Source of the DNA: Heterodera schachtii
Lineage: Eukaryota; Nematoda; Chromadorea; Rhabditida; Heteroderidae
Reading direction: 5' to 3'
NCBI GenBank assembly: GCA_023374025.1
Contig: SIJG01000024.1
Location: forward strand, 1,151,446 to 1,215,445
Length of the DNA stretch: 64,000 bases
The translations under genes and the position numbers were made by a program. This document shows positions 40,779-53,193 of the stretch, piece by piece; the stretch's first letter is position 1; every line of letters begins with the position of its first letter. The notes under the pieces were generated by a model. That model saw only the letters and a list, made by a program, of their open reading frames with translations, searched no databases and was not told where the DNA came from.

Positions 40779-43700
40779 ATGAAGCTCAACTCTAATAAAC
40801 AGTCCTTCGATTGCTCTGTTTGCAGTCGACCGTGCCAACACAGCTATTATGGCGTAAAAACATGTGAAAGTAAACAATTTTAAAGAATGGAATGAAAAAA
40901 AAAAATTGAAAAAATTGAAAGGAATAAAATTGTTTGGCTATTTATTAATAATTAGGGCTTCCTTTTTTCGGTAAGAAAAATCGCAAAATAGGTATTTAAA
41001 TAAGTACAAAAAAAGCTCGAAATAGTTATTACTAAGTAAATAGGTGCAAAATCCCGAAATAGGTAAACAAAATTTTTTACTAACGATTTTTTAGTGGAAA
41101 AAAGCAAACAAAAAGGGAAAATTTTGGTTTTATTTCTTTGTAAACGAATATTTTAAATATTTTCTTAAAAATATTTGACATTTTAAAGTAAAAATTTTGT
41201 GGTAAAAAAATAAATAAATTTTTGGTGATAGATTTTGAGAAAATTTTCCAATTTTTAGGGGTGTATTTAAAAAAAAATTTTGGTCGATTCTTTGGGTATA
41301 TTTTTTGCTTTTATTGCATTTTTGTTAAAAATTTTTTTTGTAAATCCTTAAATAGTTAGCAAAAATGTCGAAATAGGTATAAAAATAGGTACCTAGGTAA
41401 TAGGTAGAAAAACGCCCAAATAGGTAAGAATAGGTATTATATAAGTCATCGTAGACACCCCAAACCAGGTGGAAAATGCTTTTTTCGTGCTTATCTGTGC
41501 ATGTTAAATGCGCAAAAATTTTAGGTATTTACCTAAAAAAGGAAGCCCTATTAATATAATAAATTGGAAATTAACATAATCTAAGGTCGTCCCTTTCAAA
41601 ATTCAGGTTGCAAACATTTCTTCCGTCGCGCAATTTCGTTAATGAAAGAATACAAATGCACTAAAAGCGGGGAATGCGATATTGAAAAAGGCAAAAAAAA
41701 AAAAAAAAAAATAAAATAATTGTTAATATACCAAAAATATTTAAATAAAATAATTAGAATTATAATTTATAAAATTATGCTCTGAATTAACATTTGATTG
41801 TATATAAATCTTCAATTTTTTTAAATTTGGAAAGATTCTCAACGAGCTTATCTTATCATTCCATGCTTGATATTAATTAATGCCAGATTATGCTGTGTGT
41901 AAGCGATGCCGTCTGAACAAATGCGTAACGGTCGGAATGAATCCGCGCAAAGTTTGCGTCATAAAAATTGACGAGGAAAAAGTGAGGGCATTTGTACAAC
42001 GGATCAAACAACAATCACCAAAAGATGCCGACCTTGACTCGGTTCTTAAATGCTCTGTTATAAGGGGCTTTTGTATTTAGGGCGCCGACACTTTGGCGGG
42101 GTGGGAAAAGTCGGGGTAAAGCGAAGTCAGAGTCAGGTGGACCCGTGCTGAGCCGAACCGAAAATAGTCTCAGTGTGGGCGAACCGAAAATGGTCTCAGT
42201 GTCAATAAAAATATTTAAATTTAATATACAATTCAATTCGGTATCGAAAAAATAATAAATTTAATTAGACGATTATTTAAAAAAATAAACTAAAAAAGAA
42301 TATTATAAAAGCATTCCTTCTCCAATAAAAAAAAATTACATTGAAACGAAAATTTTCATTTTAAATCAAATTAGAAAGTAAGCTTACTAGAGGATTTTTA
42401 AATCTACTAATTTTCTTCAGAAATTTCACCCATTGTTTGCGTAAATTATGACCTTCATTCATCTCCATAAATTTAATGCAGTTTTTCCCATAAATTTCCC
42501 TTCATCCCTATTCTTTTTTACATTAATGTTACAATACAAAAATTATTCTACATTTACATATTATTGGTACGAAAGCAAGCATTTATTTTGAGCAGAATTT
42601 TTGAAGAAAAAACACATTGAAGAAAGTTGAACCTCGAAATTACATTCTTGTTATTTAAAATTTTTTAAATTAGATATTATTAGTATTCAATTAAAAAAAC
42701 ATTGCTTTAAAATAATTAAATTTAAATATTTTTATTGACACTGAGACTATTTGCGGTTCGCCCACACTGAGATTATTTTTCGGTTCGCCCCTACTGAGAC
42801 CATTTTCGGTTCGCCCACACTGAGACTATTTTCGGTTCGACCTAGCACCAGGTGGACCAAATCGGCGGTTGGTCGTGGTTTTTCAATTTTTCATGGGCAA
42901 ATAAAGTAAAAGAAAATTTTTTGGTCGAACTATTCATAAATAAGCAGGAATTGAAGTTCATAACAAAATTCATTAAAAATCTCAAAAAAAATTTTCTCCG
43001 GCGGCGCTTGTCGTGCCCCCAAAACCCCATATATTTTTTTTCTTAAAAAATTAACCCAAAAGAGCGCGCTCCCAAGAAAGGCGTTTTTAAAAGCAAAAAA
43101 TGGTCGTTCCAATTGGCTCCAAATCGCAAAAATGGTTCTCTCAACGCGGTGTCCTCCCCTCCCAAAAAAGAAAAAACAAGTTATTACAGCTCGACCTTGA
43201 CTTGGACCCAGGCCTAGATTTTCCATTTTTCGGCAACATGAGTTTTCCTGGACCTGGATTTCCTAAGGCCCAGCTCCAGTCTTTTTTCAAATTACCGGGC
43301 TCTACAAATTATCGATGAATTTTAGGCACCGGAGCAAAAACAATTATTGGATTTGATTATGATGAAATATTTGCTGGAGGTTGAGCAGAAATTGTGCCGA
43401 ATTCGCAACTCACGTACTCGGATCCCTGAATCATTTTACAATCAATGCAATTCGTTTGTGAGTCGATTTTCGCGCATAATTCAATTTGCTTAACGTTCCT
43501 ACAAATATTCGGTCTGCGAATTTACAAAAAAATAATAATTTTGAATTTAAATAAATAATAAATAATTTTGAACTTAAGACCGAACCTCCGAATGCCTCTC
43601 CAGCAGCGTATTTTGAAAAAATAAATCGATTGGGACCTTTCATTGTCAAGCCACCATATTTGGCCATGGATTTGTTATTTGTTTTCGAAATTGTCAAAAG

Positions 43701-45353
43701 CTTTCCATCCTTTGAACAGCTCATTATCAATGATAAGGTACAAAATTTCCACCTTTTTTTTTGCATTTATGAAAATTCCGTCCCGAAATTTTGAAAATTC
43801 CCCAGCCATCCCACAAATAGTTGGTCAGAGATTTTCGCCCGACATTTCTGTCCTCGAAAGACGGCTGGGGGAGCAACTTCCAATTTAATTCAGTTCAAAT
43901 TAAAGATTGCCCTGTGCAGTAATATTGCGATGCCATTGGTTGTGTTGAGCAAAAGCTTCTACTCACAATCAATGCAGCAAAATAGTGACGTCATATGCGA
44001 TCCCAGCAGTGGTGTGATAGCCATTAATACCATCACAAATTCATGTTTTAATGAGGATTCAGTGTATGTATAAAAATGGTATTAGTGGCGAAGCCCTTTT
44101 TGAAAAGTCGGATTTCGGGATTGACACCGGCGGGGATTAGGAATAGTGATGGGTTTACTTTGGATTTGAATCCCAACACCATGATTCGGTTCTATCGGGA
44201 TCCTGATATCCAGCGTCCCTTTAGCGTCGGGATTTGGAATTTTTCCGAAAATTGGAATTTTAAAGAAAAATGCTGAGGCTCTATAATTTTAGAATATATA
44301 AAATTATTTCAGAGTTATGAAAATGGGCGACCAACTGCTGCGCAAAGCCGTACAACCATTCAGCCGCTTAAAGCTGAGCACGGAAGAATTTGTGCTTGTT
44401 AGGGCAATTGTTTACTCAGGTGCTAGGCCGAGGTGACAAAAGAATGGGAGTGCGCTTATTTATTTAAATAATTAAATTAATTATTTAAATAATGTTTTGG
44501 GACTGAAATGGCCCCTTCCCTCCAAAACCAGCACACCCATTCTTTTGTCACCGGCTCATTACGACGTACTCACACATGGGTAAAAGCACAGATGTTTTCT
44601 GATAAAATTTAAAAGGGTTCATTGGTAGGAAAAAAAGCCACTTTTATGCATAAATTTGTCCAAATAAATTTAATTTTTCAATCAAAAATTTTAAAAAATA
44701 GAAAATAAAATCTAAATTTTTAATTTCCTTGATTTGTCCGTCAAAAAACACGCCGCCCCCAAATACGAACCAAACATAATAAGATTTAATTTATATTTAA
44801 AACATATCATAATTGTTTTTTGGAATTAAGTTACGCCAGGCCTTAGTGATCAGGGACAAAAATTATTGTTCACCGAAGCGGAAAAATATTCTTCGCTATT
44901 AATGCGTAATTTGCAGGTAATTAACGCCACGAGGAAAATCATTGTTTTTGGATTTCAAACCCTTTTCATGACCCAGGGGATAGAAATAAAGATAATTTAA
45001 ATTTCGAAGACCGAACCCAATAAATTAAGGACTTGCGAATTTATATTTTTAGCACCTAAACTCATGTCAACTTTTGTAATTTGGTTCATTGTTTTCTGAA
45101 TTGCTGCAAAACTCTAATTCATTCTTAAACATTTACTGTCTAGATGAATTACGGTCCCGCGCCGGGTGCCCTACGGTACGTGGAACTAATGGGAATGGTC
45201 GAATGCCTTTTCAACACGGGCGCCAATCTTCGTCAATTGCTCACTTACTTTTCAATTGCTTATGACCACAAATTTGGCCAATTGTTTCCCCACGTGTTGG
45301 CCCAAAATTGTACCAAAGAGCACGTCGAATCGCACCATTTATTACCGTATTAA
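40779..45353 (+). CDS. Nuclear hormone receptor, complete gene with about nine exons
   Basis: DNA-binding domain: exon 1 (40,779-40,869) has CSVCSRPCQHSYYGVKTCE; exon 2 (41,607-41,690) has CKHFFRRAISLMKEYKC and GECD; exon 3 (from 41,887) has YAVCKRCRLNKCVTVGM. Together these give the two C4 zinc fingers with the CESCKHFFRR helix. Ligand-binding domain: 43,326-43,457 (DLIMMKYLLEVEQKLCRIRN), 43,579-43,737 (MDLLFVFEIVKSFPSFEQL), 43,906-~44,062, 44,313-44,419 (MGDQLLRKAVQPFSRLKLS), 44,831-44,916 (TPGLSDQGQKLLFTEAEKYS) and 45,144-45,353. This is a ligand-type transcription factor of the expanded nematode NHR class. The exon 2/3 intron appears to be GC-AG. Introns 1 and 3 hold transposable elements. 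The exon 3 end (~42,046) is approximate. No disabling change seen. Confidence 0.85.
40953..41550. mobile_element. Word-repeat hAT-like element, 598 bp, in NHR intron 1
   Basis: Ends TAGGGCTTCCTTTTTT and its inverse. The flanks TTAATAAT and TTAATATA resemble an 8-bp duplication with two changes. Both ends iterate 'aaataggtatt' and 'aaataggtaaa'. This copy has no GC-rich hairpin. Confidence 0.7.
42144..42848. mobile_element. TIR element with 26-bp subterminal iterons, in NHR intron 3
   Basis: The ends GTGCT.....GAACCGAAAAT are inverted and flanked by the 10-bp direct repeat CAGGTGGACC (42,134-42,143 and 42,849-42,858). The unit 'gaaccgaaaatagtctcagt' plus 'gtgggc' occurs about twice on the left and four times, inverted, on the right. 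A 9-10 bp duplication suggests a Mutator-like element. No coding capacity. Confidence 0.82.
42860..43320. repeat. Hairpin-bearing repeat and word repeat in NHR intron 3
   Basis: A degenerate GC-rich hairpin is at 42,998-43,020, with the usual 'aaaattttctccgg' lead. The words 'cttggacccagg' and 'cctggacctggatttcc' are iterated at 43,190-43,290. Probably a decayed relative of the word-repeat elements. Confidence 0.45.
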
Positions 45354-45435
45354 TTACCGATTAATTAATCTGACAATATTTTCGCACCGTTCATTAACCT
45401 TTGAGCACTGATCATTCCCACAAGATTCTTAATAG

Positions 45436-46370
45436 AGGTGTGCCGTGACTGAAAAAACCCGTGAATCGTGACCGTGATCCAAAAAACCCGTGAAATTCAC
45501 GTCTTTCGTGACCGTGACCGTGAATTTTTAAGAAATTTTCTCTGGCGGCGAATTTTTTTTTTTTTACCGGGGATCCCAACAGAAAATTTTCAAAATCAGC
45601 ATTTGTTAGACAAAAAAGCATCATTTGGGGTCAAAAACCAGGCATTTTGAAAATTATTCAAAATTAAAAATATAAATAAATATTTTTTTTTTTTTGCGAT
45701 GCACTTTTTACAAAAAAGTTTTAGGGAACCGTTGGGGTCCGGGCGCCGCCGGGAAAATTTTTAAAATTTCAATGCGTTTGTTAAACCAAAAAATGAACCA
45801 ATTTTTGAAATTTTTAGACAATTTTCTGTGAAAAAAAGTTTTTGGGGCCCGGGGCGCCAATAGACGCCGCCGGAGGAAAAATAGAAATTCTGACCATTTT
45901 TAACACATTTTCACTGAAATTTTGGGGATTTTACACTCAAGAAAATGAGAACAAAATTTTTTTAAATCAAAAGTAATTCAAATGTTCGCTTCAAAAAAAC
46001 TATAAGTCAAAACAGTCATTCAAATTTTGCATTTTTTTATTTTCAAATCCAAAATAAGCACGTAATGTTGAACTAAGCACAAATCTTAGAAATAAGCACA
46101 CTTTGGAAATCTGGATTTAAGCCGATTTATTTATTAAAAAAAGTATAGGAGGCCCTGCGGTGCCGATAGGCGCCGTAGGGGAAATTTTTTGCAACTTTTG
46201 CTCCGATTTCTTAGCTAACTTAGCCCAAAAAATGACCCAGTTTCTCTATAAAACAATATGAAATTCTGAAATTTTCAGTTTTATCCAGTGTAAGTTTTTC
46301 ACGGAAAAACCGTGAACTGACCCCGTGAATCGTGACCGTGACCGTGAATAATACCTCCCCATTTCAAAAA
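45436..46370. repeat. Word-repeat element with three hairpins
   Basis: The left end iterates 'cgtgaccgtga' and 'cccgtgaatcgtgacc'; the right end (46,300-46,350) iterates 'gaccgtgaccgtgaat' in the opposite sense. Hairpin copies are at 45,739-45,753 (half), 45,849-45,873 and 46,154-46,180. The termini are less clear than in other members, and no target repeat was found. Confidence 0.6.
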
Positions 46371-46472
46371 TATTAATATGTTCCAAATTGAGGTTGACCA
46401 ATTATTTCCTCCATTTTTCGTTTGTTAGTTTTAATTAGACCAACTCCCTGTTATTTTGTGTGTTGTCAAATA

Positions 46473-48351
46473 GCGGGTAATTGGTAAAAGTTTTCAATCA
46501 GCAATAACAGCAGCTCGGCTAGAAAAAATCTTAAGTCAGAATTTTTCGTCTATAACTTTTTTGAAACGCAATGAAATTTTATGAAATTTAAAGGTAAATA
46601 GAGAATTCTTAGGGCTATCGAATACATATAATTAATTTGGCTCAATTGCATTTTAAAGACTTTAAGATTTTAAATGTTTATAATTTTATTGCATGACCAT
46701 TGCAAAAAAAGCATAACATGTTCAATGCTTTCTAACTTTTTTTTATATTTAAGTCAGGCGCGGATCGAAAAATTTTTAAAATAAGAACATCAAGCCCAAA
46801 AAATAAGATTTGAGGGTCAAAAATAAGAACATTTATGCCATAAATTTCTAAATTTATGAATAATTTTAAGAAATAAGAACAAAATAAGAACAATAGCCCA
46901 AAATCAGAACATTTCTTACAAATAAGAAATTTTTATTTTATATGATTTGGACCCTCCAAAGTAAAAAATGATCATAATAGAGCGATTTTGATGAAAAAAT
47001 GCATAAATCGTTTATTAAAATCATAAAAAATAATTAAAAAGCAAATTTATGGGCCAATGACGACAAATTTTGCGAGGAATTGAACATCTTAAGGGGCAAA
47101 ACCAAATAATTAAAATTAATGTAAAAAGAATTTAAAAAGAATTTCCTCCACCTGACAAAGTGTGCCCTCAACAAATTGTAGACGATGCCAAGCGAAAGAC
47201 GGCACAAATAAGCGAACAATTGGAATTGCATGAGCAACATGATTGATGCACTTTTGTATTCCTCAATTAGCTGAAAATTTAAAAAATTAATTGCAAAAAA
47301 AGGGCCAAAATTATCGAATAATTTAATGAATTAGAGGCCGGGTTTTGAGTAGGGTTACGGGTATTTGGGCAAAAAACCAAATCCGGGTATTGCCGGGTCC
47401 AAGTTTTCCAACCGGGTCCGGGTATTGGGTCCAACCGGGTCCTGAAAAATTTTTCATAAAAAAGTTTATAATTATGTATAATTATTAAATAAAATATTTT
47501 TGGGTGGATTCGATAGCAATCATATAATATTTTTGAAAAATTTCAGTAATTAAGTTTTAAAATTTTATTTGATTTATTGGCTTTTTTAAATTTATTTTCA
47601 CACCCATCGTCACAATTTCCGCCCTTGCGAGTAAAGAAGAAATTCAATTGCGTAATGATTTTTTATTTGTTAATTATGCTCATTATATAGGAATTGCATT
47701 TTAAATCAATTAACAATTTTTCGCGCCCTCCCTGGAGAAGGCGCTGTCCAAAAATTGGGTTTAACCCATAAGCGTCCCCCTGCACGGAAACCTTTAGTAA
47801 AAGGCGAAAGATTTCATCGTCCGAATACAAAGGGACCAGGGATAAAAATAAGGGAAAATGGGAGAATATTTAAAAATTGAAAAGCAATTTTATGATGGGT
47901 TGTAATGAGGATGGGCACAGAGAAATGCCCCATTGTATTTCTCATTTTGTATGTCTTCTTTGCCTCCTCTCCTTTTAGTGTACTCTCTTTCTGCGGAGGA
48001 ACAAACGCGCCGAAAAGCGCTTCTTTCTTTCTCTATCTTTTTTTATATATACGCGCGCTGCAAAAGAAAAAAAAGATTGAAAAGAAAGGATATAATGAAT
48101 GATGAGAAATTGCAAAGAAAATAGGCAAGAGAGAAATAACACATGGAAAGACAGAGCAGAGTGAAGGTGAGAATGCGCCTATTTTCTGCCGTTCTCTCCC
48201 TTTTTCAACCCCATCATAAAATTTGATTTCATTTCCTGTTCCTTCAGCCTTTCCCCCGTTTCTTTAGCCTTGCGCTCGGTCAATACAGCGAGCAATGAGG
48301 CCTAGCCGAGCTGCTGTTATTGCTGATTGAAAACTTTTACCAATTACCCGC
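46473..48351. repeat. 1.88 kb segment bounded by perfect 50-bp inverted repeats
   Basis: 46,473-46,522 ('gcgggtaattggtaaaag' ... 'agcagctcggctag') and its exact reverse complement at 48,302-48,351. I see no target duplication, so these could be transposon ends or the scars of an inversion. Inside: word repeats 'aaataagaaca' (46,770-46,930), 'ccgggtccgggtatt' (47,350-47,450, starting TAGGGTTACGGG) and otherwise AT-rich sequence. A possible exon at 47,034-47,240 (-) and a signal-like frame at 47,905-48,102 are not convincing. Confidence 0.6.
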
Positions 48352-48544
48352 CTTGGCCTGCGAAAGCGGTGCCATGTGCAATTTTTGGACGCCTTCCGGG
48401 GCTTAAAAAAGCATTTAGATATTTTGTTTATTCGTTTTACTATACAGTTTTTTTGCAGATTTGTGAGTCCATTAACTATTATGTTTTTCCGAATTTGCAG
48501 ATGACAATTATTCAAATACGAATAAATTAAATTAAAGTTACGGC

Positions 48545-49427
48545 TCAATAAAAGTCATTTGAAAATTTCCTAGAAGTAAAAAGACGCAAATTGTCCACAT
48601 CATCAGCATCGCGAAAAAACAATGTACGAATGTTTGGCGCAAAAATGGGCCAAATTTCACGCACAAAAACTTCCCAAATCGGCTGGACATGGACATCATT
48701 TCCAAATAAAGAATATATATGCACACTTAAAGAAATGCCTCTTTTGTCCCAAATTTGATGATTGGAACGGAGGAATGTGAGCACAGAATGGTCAATGTAC
48801 CTGTAAAGGAATGCTTTCATCAGTTAATAATGCATATTTTGTTTGTATGGGTTTATTTTGAAAATTTTTTAGATTGATTCTTAGTAGAGACCAAATGGAA
48901 GCGGGATTTTTTCGGAATCCCGCCGAATTAAATTCGGGATCCCGACCTATGGATCCGTCACACGCCTTTTTTAAAACTATCAGGATTGATCGGGCTCGAG
49001 ATTTTTCGGAACCCCGACCCGCGGTCCCTCCGTCCTCAGTTGTCCGGTCTCCAAAAGTGTGTACTTTCCCATTATGTGACCGCAAGCCAAAATTTTTCTT
49101 CAAGAAAAAGGGATAATCCATCAATACAGGCCCCCCATTAATTACTCAATCCGAAGGTCCTTAAAGCCAATTTTGTTCGGCAGCGGACGGTCCGGCCAAG
49201 GAAATGACACAGAATTGGCATAATCGATAAACACAGATAGTTTTGGCACTTTCGCGCCAGTGTCTTTTTTAATTTCAATTTCTCGCCAAATTGCCAATTC
49301 GCTTTTGCCATCGAAATACGTGTCCACTAAAGCATCGAAACGTGGCGAAATCAGTGCCAATTTGAGGCCGAGTTGAGGACGGTCAAAAAATGGGAAAATG
49401 TCCACCAAAACATCGCTGCAAATCCAG
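48545..49427 (-). pseudogene. F-box-like family gene, truncated after exon 3 start
   Basis: Exon 2 (49,427-49,146) is intact and carries the F-box-like core (VDIFPFFDRPQLGLKLALIS). Exon 3 begins at 48,800 (YIDHSVLTFLRSN, IWEVFVREIWPIFAPNIRTL) but loses the family pattern after DNLRLFTSRK and stops at 48,545. The C-terminal motifs are absent. The intron (48,801-49,145) contains a GC-rich word insertion ('gggatcccgac') like the one at bases 1-118. It is the partner of the fragment at 692-972. Truncation lies 194 bases from the 48,351 inverted repeat. Confidence 0.75.
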
Positions 49428-50577
49428 CTTAAATTATGAAAATTTATCTATGTAGCAAAATGAAAAATTTGTCCTCATTTCCTTTACCGTCGGTTCATTT
49501 TTGTTGTATTTTAGCACACTTTTCCTTTTTACAATTGATTGATGACAGAATAATCGTCCAATTCGAAAACATCAGCAGCATAATTTTTTCTAGCCACGGA
49601 AATGAAAAAAACGAAAATTAATTAAAAAGAGAGAAATTAAATTTTGTCTATACTCTCAACTACTGTATGAACAAAAGCATAAAATATGGTAAATATTGAT
49701 CATAGTCACCAAACTCAAAATTGCTTAAAAATGGTCAGAATCGATGAAAACGCATAAAAATGGGGGCGCGCTTGCCCTTTTCAAGCTGAAAAAGTGCCGA
49801 AATTGGTGCCGAACTCAGCTGGGACTAAAGTGACTGCACTATAAAATGCAATCAAAAGACATTTTAAATAATTTTTCTAGGGTAATTTGTGGCGCTGATC
49901 ACGAATATGACCTTTATTTTGCAAAATTCCGAACCCCGAACCCTAATTCGAACAAAAATTCGAAATGCATAAATGAAAAGAAAAACGGAAAATATCCATC
50001 ATAGGTCCCAGACTCAAAATTGTATAAAAACACTTTTATAGGTTTTCTTAGGTGCTGAAAACCCCTAAACCACAAAAAAAAACGGCGCGGCAAAGCGTTC
50101 AAGCCGGTTTTTGAACCGGTTTAAATCACGAAAATTAGTTTAAAAATCATCCAAAATCCACACGCGCGGACTTTTTCCGTAGCCCGTAGTCTCGCCCCAC
50201 CTACTGGCCGCCGTAGTCGAGTGTGCGGCGGTTTTTTAGCGCAATAAGCTAGATTCAATCTTTTATATTTGACGTTCTTTTACATTTCGAATTTTGTTCG
50301 AATTAGGGTTCGGGGTTCGGAATTTTGAAAAATAAAGGTCATATTCGTGATCAGCGCCACAAATTACCCTAGAAAAATTATTTAAAATGTCTTTTGAGTG
50401 CATTTTATAGTGCAGTCACTTTAGTCCCAGCTGAGTTTGGCACTCCAATTCCGGCATTTTTAGTTTAAAAAAGGGCAAGCGCGCCACTAATTCTATTTTT
50501 CCATCCCATTTTTATGCGTTTTACATCGATTCTGACTATTTTTAAGCAATTTTGAGTTTGGTGACTATAATCAATAG

Positions 50578-50684
50578 TTTCCTAAAATATTCTCGATTAG
50601 ACTGGAAAAGGACCCGGGCATTTTGTCAAAATTGTGAAGTGATGCCGATAGGCACCGATGGGATTTATTTTTGCTCAATTTGTG
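50578..50684 (+). pseudogene. Zinc-ribbon-like exon fragment (copy 2)
   Basis: Same as 2,124-2,230, with FCQNC and FCSICG retained and one substitution. A one-base deletion follows just past the donor. Confidence 0.3.
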
Positions 50685-51849
50685 GTAACTGGGTTTTCTT
50701 GAGACAAAAAATAGAAAGACATCATTGATTGCATTGGATGAGCAGCAAACGGGCAGAGACGCAGATGGCCACACAGCAGTGGTCACTAGAGAAAGGCAAA
50801 ACAACATTTTTCTCTTAGCGGACATTGTTTTAATAAATATCAGAACATTGACGTTGATATTTATTTATTTATTTAATATCAACATACATTATGCCATCAA
50901 CGTTAATATCAACGCGATTTTTAAAATTGGGATAATCTTTTTAAATTTAAAGCAATTTTTTATATGACTTTTGGCCTAAAATAAATTAGGGGAGAAAGAT
51001 AAAGCAAAAATGAGAAGGTGTTAAATTCAGCCCAGTCATTTAAATAAAAATCAATATTTAAATTGATATTCCGCAAAAAGCAATAAAAAGATTAATTTGC
51101 CATTCTCCAGTGGTCACTCGATGCACGAGAGAGTGGTAATGAGTGACCACTATTGACCATCTGCGTCTCTGCCCTGCGAGAGAGCGCCTTTACTGCATTA
51201 AGCCAAATTAAACCATAGCAAAATATAAAACAGCATACAATTACTTAGGGTATTACATAAGTTTTGCACCAAAATTTTTTTCATGAAAATTTACTTTTTT
51301 AAAACAAAACAAACATGATTCAAAATAATTACCATTATTGGTACAAGTCCGGTTTGTATCCGCTTTTTTGGTTAAAAATTTTTTCAACGTAGCCAGACAG
51401 TCAGACAGTGCACTATTTTCTCCTTTCCTCCGCATAGCCAATGGCAAGCGGAGAGAAGGAGGGAAATAGTGCACTGTGTGACTGTCTGTCGACGTGGGGC
51501 TGCAGCGGGTGGAAGGGCAGACAGTAAGCAGCCGTGTGCTGGCTGTGCAGCAGCAGTGTGAGTGGGAGAAGGAAGGTGAGAAAAAGAAAGGAGGAAATAG
51601 TGCACTGTCTGACTGTCTGGCTACGTTGAAAAAATTGACCAAAAAAGCGGATACAAACCGGACTAGTACCCCATTATTAACGATAATATGCTGCCATTTT
51701 TCAGGCAAAAGATCAATCCCAATGGGAAAGTAGTTAAGGAATTATTAGAATTGATAAAGTAAAAATGGTCGTTTTCTGGTTAGGTATTTTTGTGGCTGAT
51801 TTAAAGAGCCAGAGAAAACGTGAATAAATAAGAGCAAATCACCTGGACA

Positions 51850-52127
51850 TTTTGCGTTATCTCATTTCGCCAAAAATTCTCTCCGATTTCATTCAGTTAA
51901 ATTCAATCGGTTCTGATTGGACGTTCCCCGATGGAATTGCTGATATTAGGCCAAATGTAGCTTCTTCTGCTGGCCAAGCCTTGTTAAAACGGTTAGACAC
52001 TCCGAGAAAAGATGGCCAACCCAAGCGATTGTGTTACTATGATTTCGATGATTCACAACTGTTGAGTGGGTCAACAATTAGAGGCTCACCTTTGTGGATA
52101 CACAACCGAATTAAAATTCTGCTTTAG
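51850..52127 (+). pseudogene. F-box-like exon 3 fragment, uninterrupted copy
   Basis: Encodes YLISPKILSDFIQLNSIGSD, FPDGIAD and AGQALLKRLDTPRKDGQPKR, then a non-family tail. This is the C-terminal half of exon 3 alone. It has no stop and no inserted palindrome, unlike the partner at 4,186-4,905. Confidence 0.7.
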
Positions 52128-52129
52128 AC

Positions 52130-53190
52130 TTTTTGTTCCAATTGATCGGGGTTCGGAATTGACAAAATTGAACAAATTTATTTTTTATGAATTCTTAAAA
52201 ACAGAAAAATGGGCTACCATCTTAAATATCTCTGAATTTGTTGCCATTGTCCAGCGACAGCAGCAGCAGGGCATCATTTTAAGTTTTAAGAGCTCATGAC
52301 TAGTGACAGGAATTATATTTATTAAAATCCCAAAATATTTAAATAAATATTTACGAAAAAACGCTGAAATATTGACAAAAATATTGAAATAATTTTTTTT
52401 CAAAGCTAAAAATATTTTTTTTATTGATTAAAAATGACTGACCAGGAAAACAGAATGTTCAAACTTTATTAATTTATTTTTACATATAATGGACAGCTAG
52501 CTCTACTCGTGACAAAATCATTTTTTTAGATTTATCCGGCAATCTTGTCCGAGCCGGCAAATGCCGAAATCCGGATCTATCTGATTAGTTATTTTTGGGT
52601 TTTGTCGCCTCCAGAAATTGAAAATAAAATTTCTAGGATAATTTAAAGCGCTGAATCCAAATCTGACATAAACTTTATGTATTTTATGTGAGTTAAGTTA
52701 TAAGATAAAAATGAAAGTTTTAAAAATTGACCTTTCTCATGTGTTCGATTTTTTCCATGGCTTATTTATGTTTAATCTGTGACTGATACAAAAGATGCTC
52801 TTCTAACTGGACATGATACAGATAAAAGTGGGGCAAATGCATTTTTTTTGCGTCACCGTTTAAATCAATTAAAAATGAATAAAATTTGTTTTAAAAAGTA
52901 AAAGTAAATTTGTTTTTTTCTATTAGCAGAGACAAAAAATAAACAAAGTACACCAAAATTAGAGATTTATTACGGAGAAAGAAATTCCACGGGTTTTCGT
53001 TATTTTTCTCCGTTATTTTTTCAATTTTAATTAACTTTTCGCTTTTATTTGTTTATTTTTCGTTCATCTGTTTGTTATAAAGTGATTAAACTAGCGCTAA
53101 ATTCCTTTTTATATTCCTATTAGAAAAGCTTCCAAGTATTCTCTCTTTGTGACATCATTCGGAATACGGAAAATTGTGTAATTTGCCTTA
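52130..53190. other. Upstream region of F-box gene
   Basis: Duplicated part to about 52,815. The conserved upstream block is at 52,729-52,812. Beyond that the sequence is AT-rich, with nothing recognised. Confidence 0.4.
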
Positions 53191-53193
53191 AAA

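Larger units (their letters stand above)
49060..52815. repeat. Left part of segmental duplication, copy 2
   Basis: Partner of 610-5,580. It shows the empty sites for the 2,455-3,180 and 4,262-4,729 elements. Small one- and two-base length differences occur throughout. The palindrome (49,700-50,580) and TIR element (51,338-51,670) are shared. Confidence 0.85.

Noticed and set aside
47034..47240. Possible minus-strand exon (MLLMQFQLFAYLCRLSL...)
   Set aside because: A donor is possible after the first ~30 residues, but no adjoining exon or family resemblance was found; kept only as a remark.
47905..48102. Frame with a signal-like N-terminus (hydrophobic stretch after MRMGTEKCP)
   Set aside because: The remainder is aromatic and then lysine-rich low complexity, inside a segment bounded by inverted repeats, with no exon partners.
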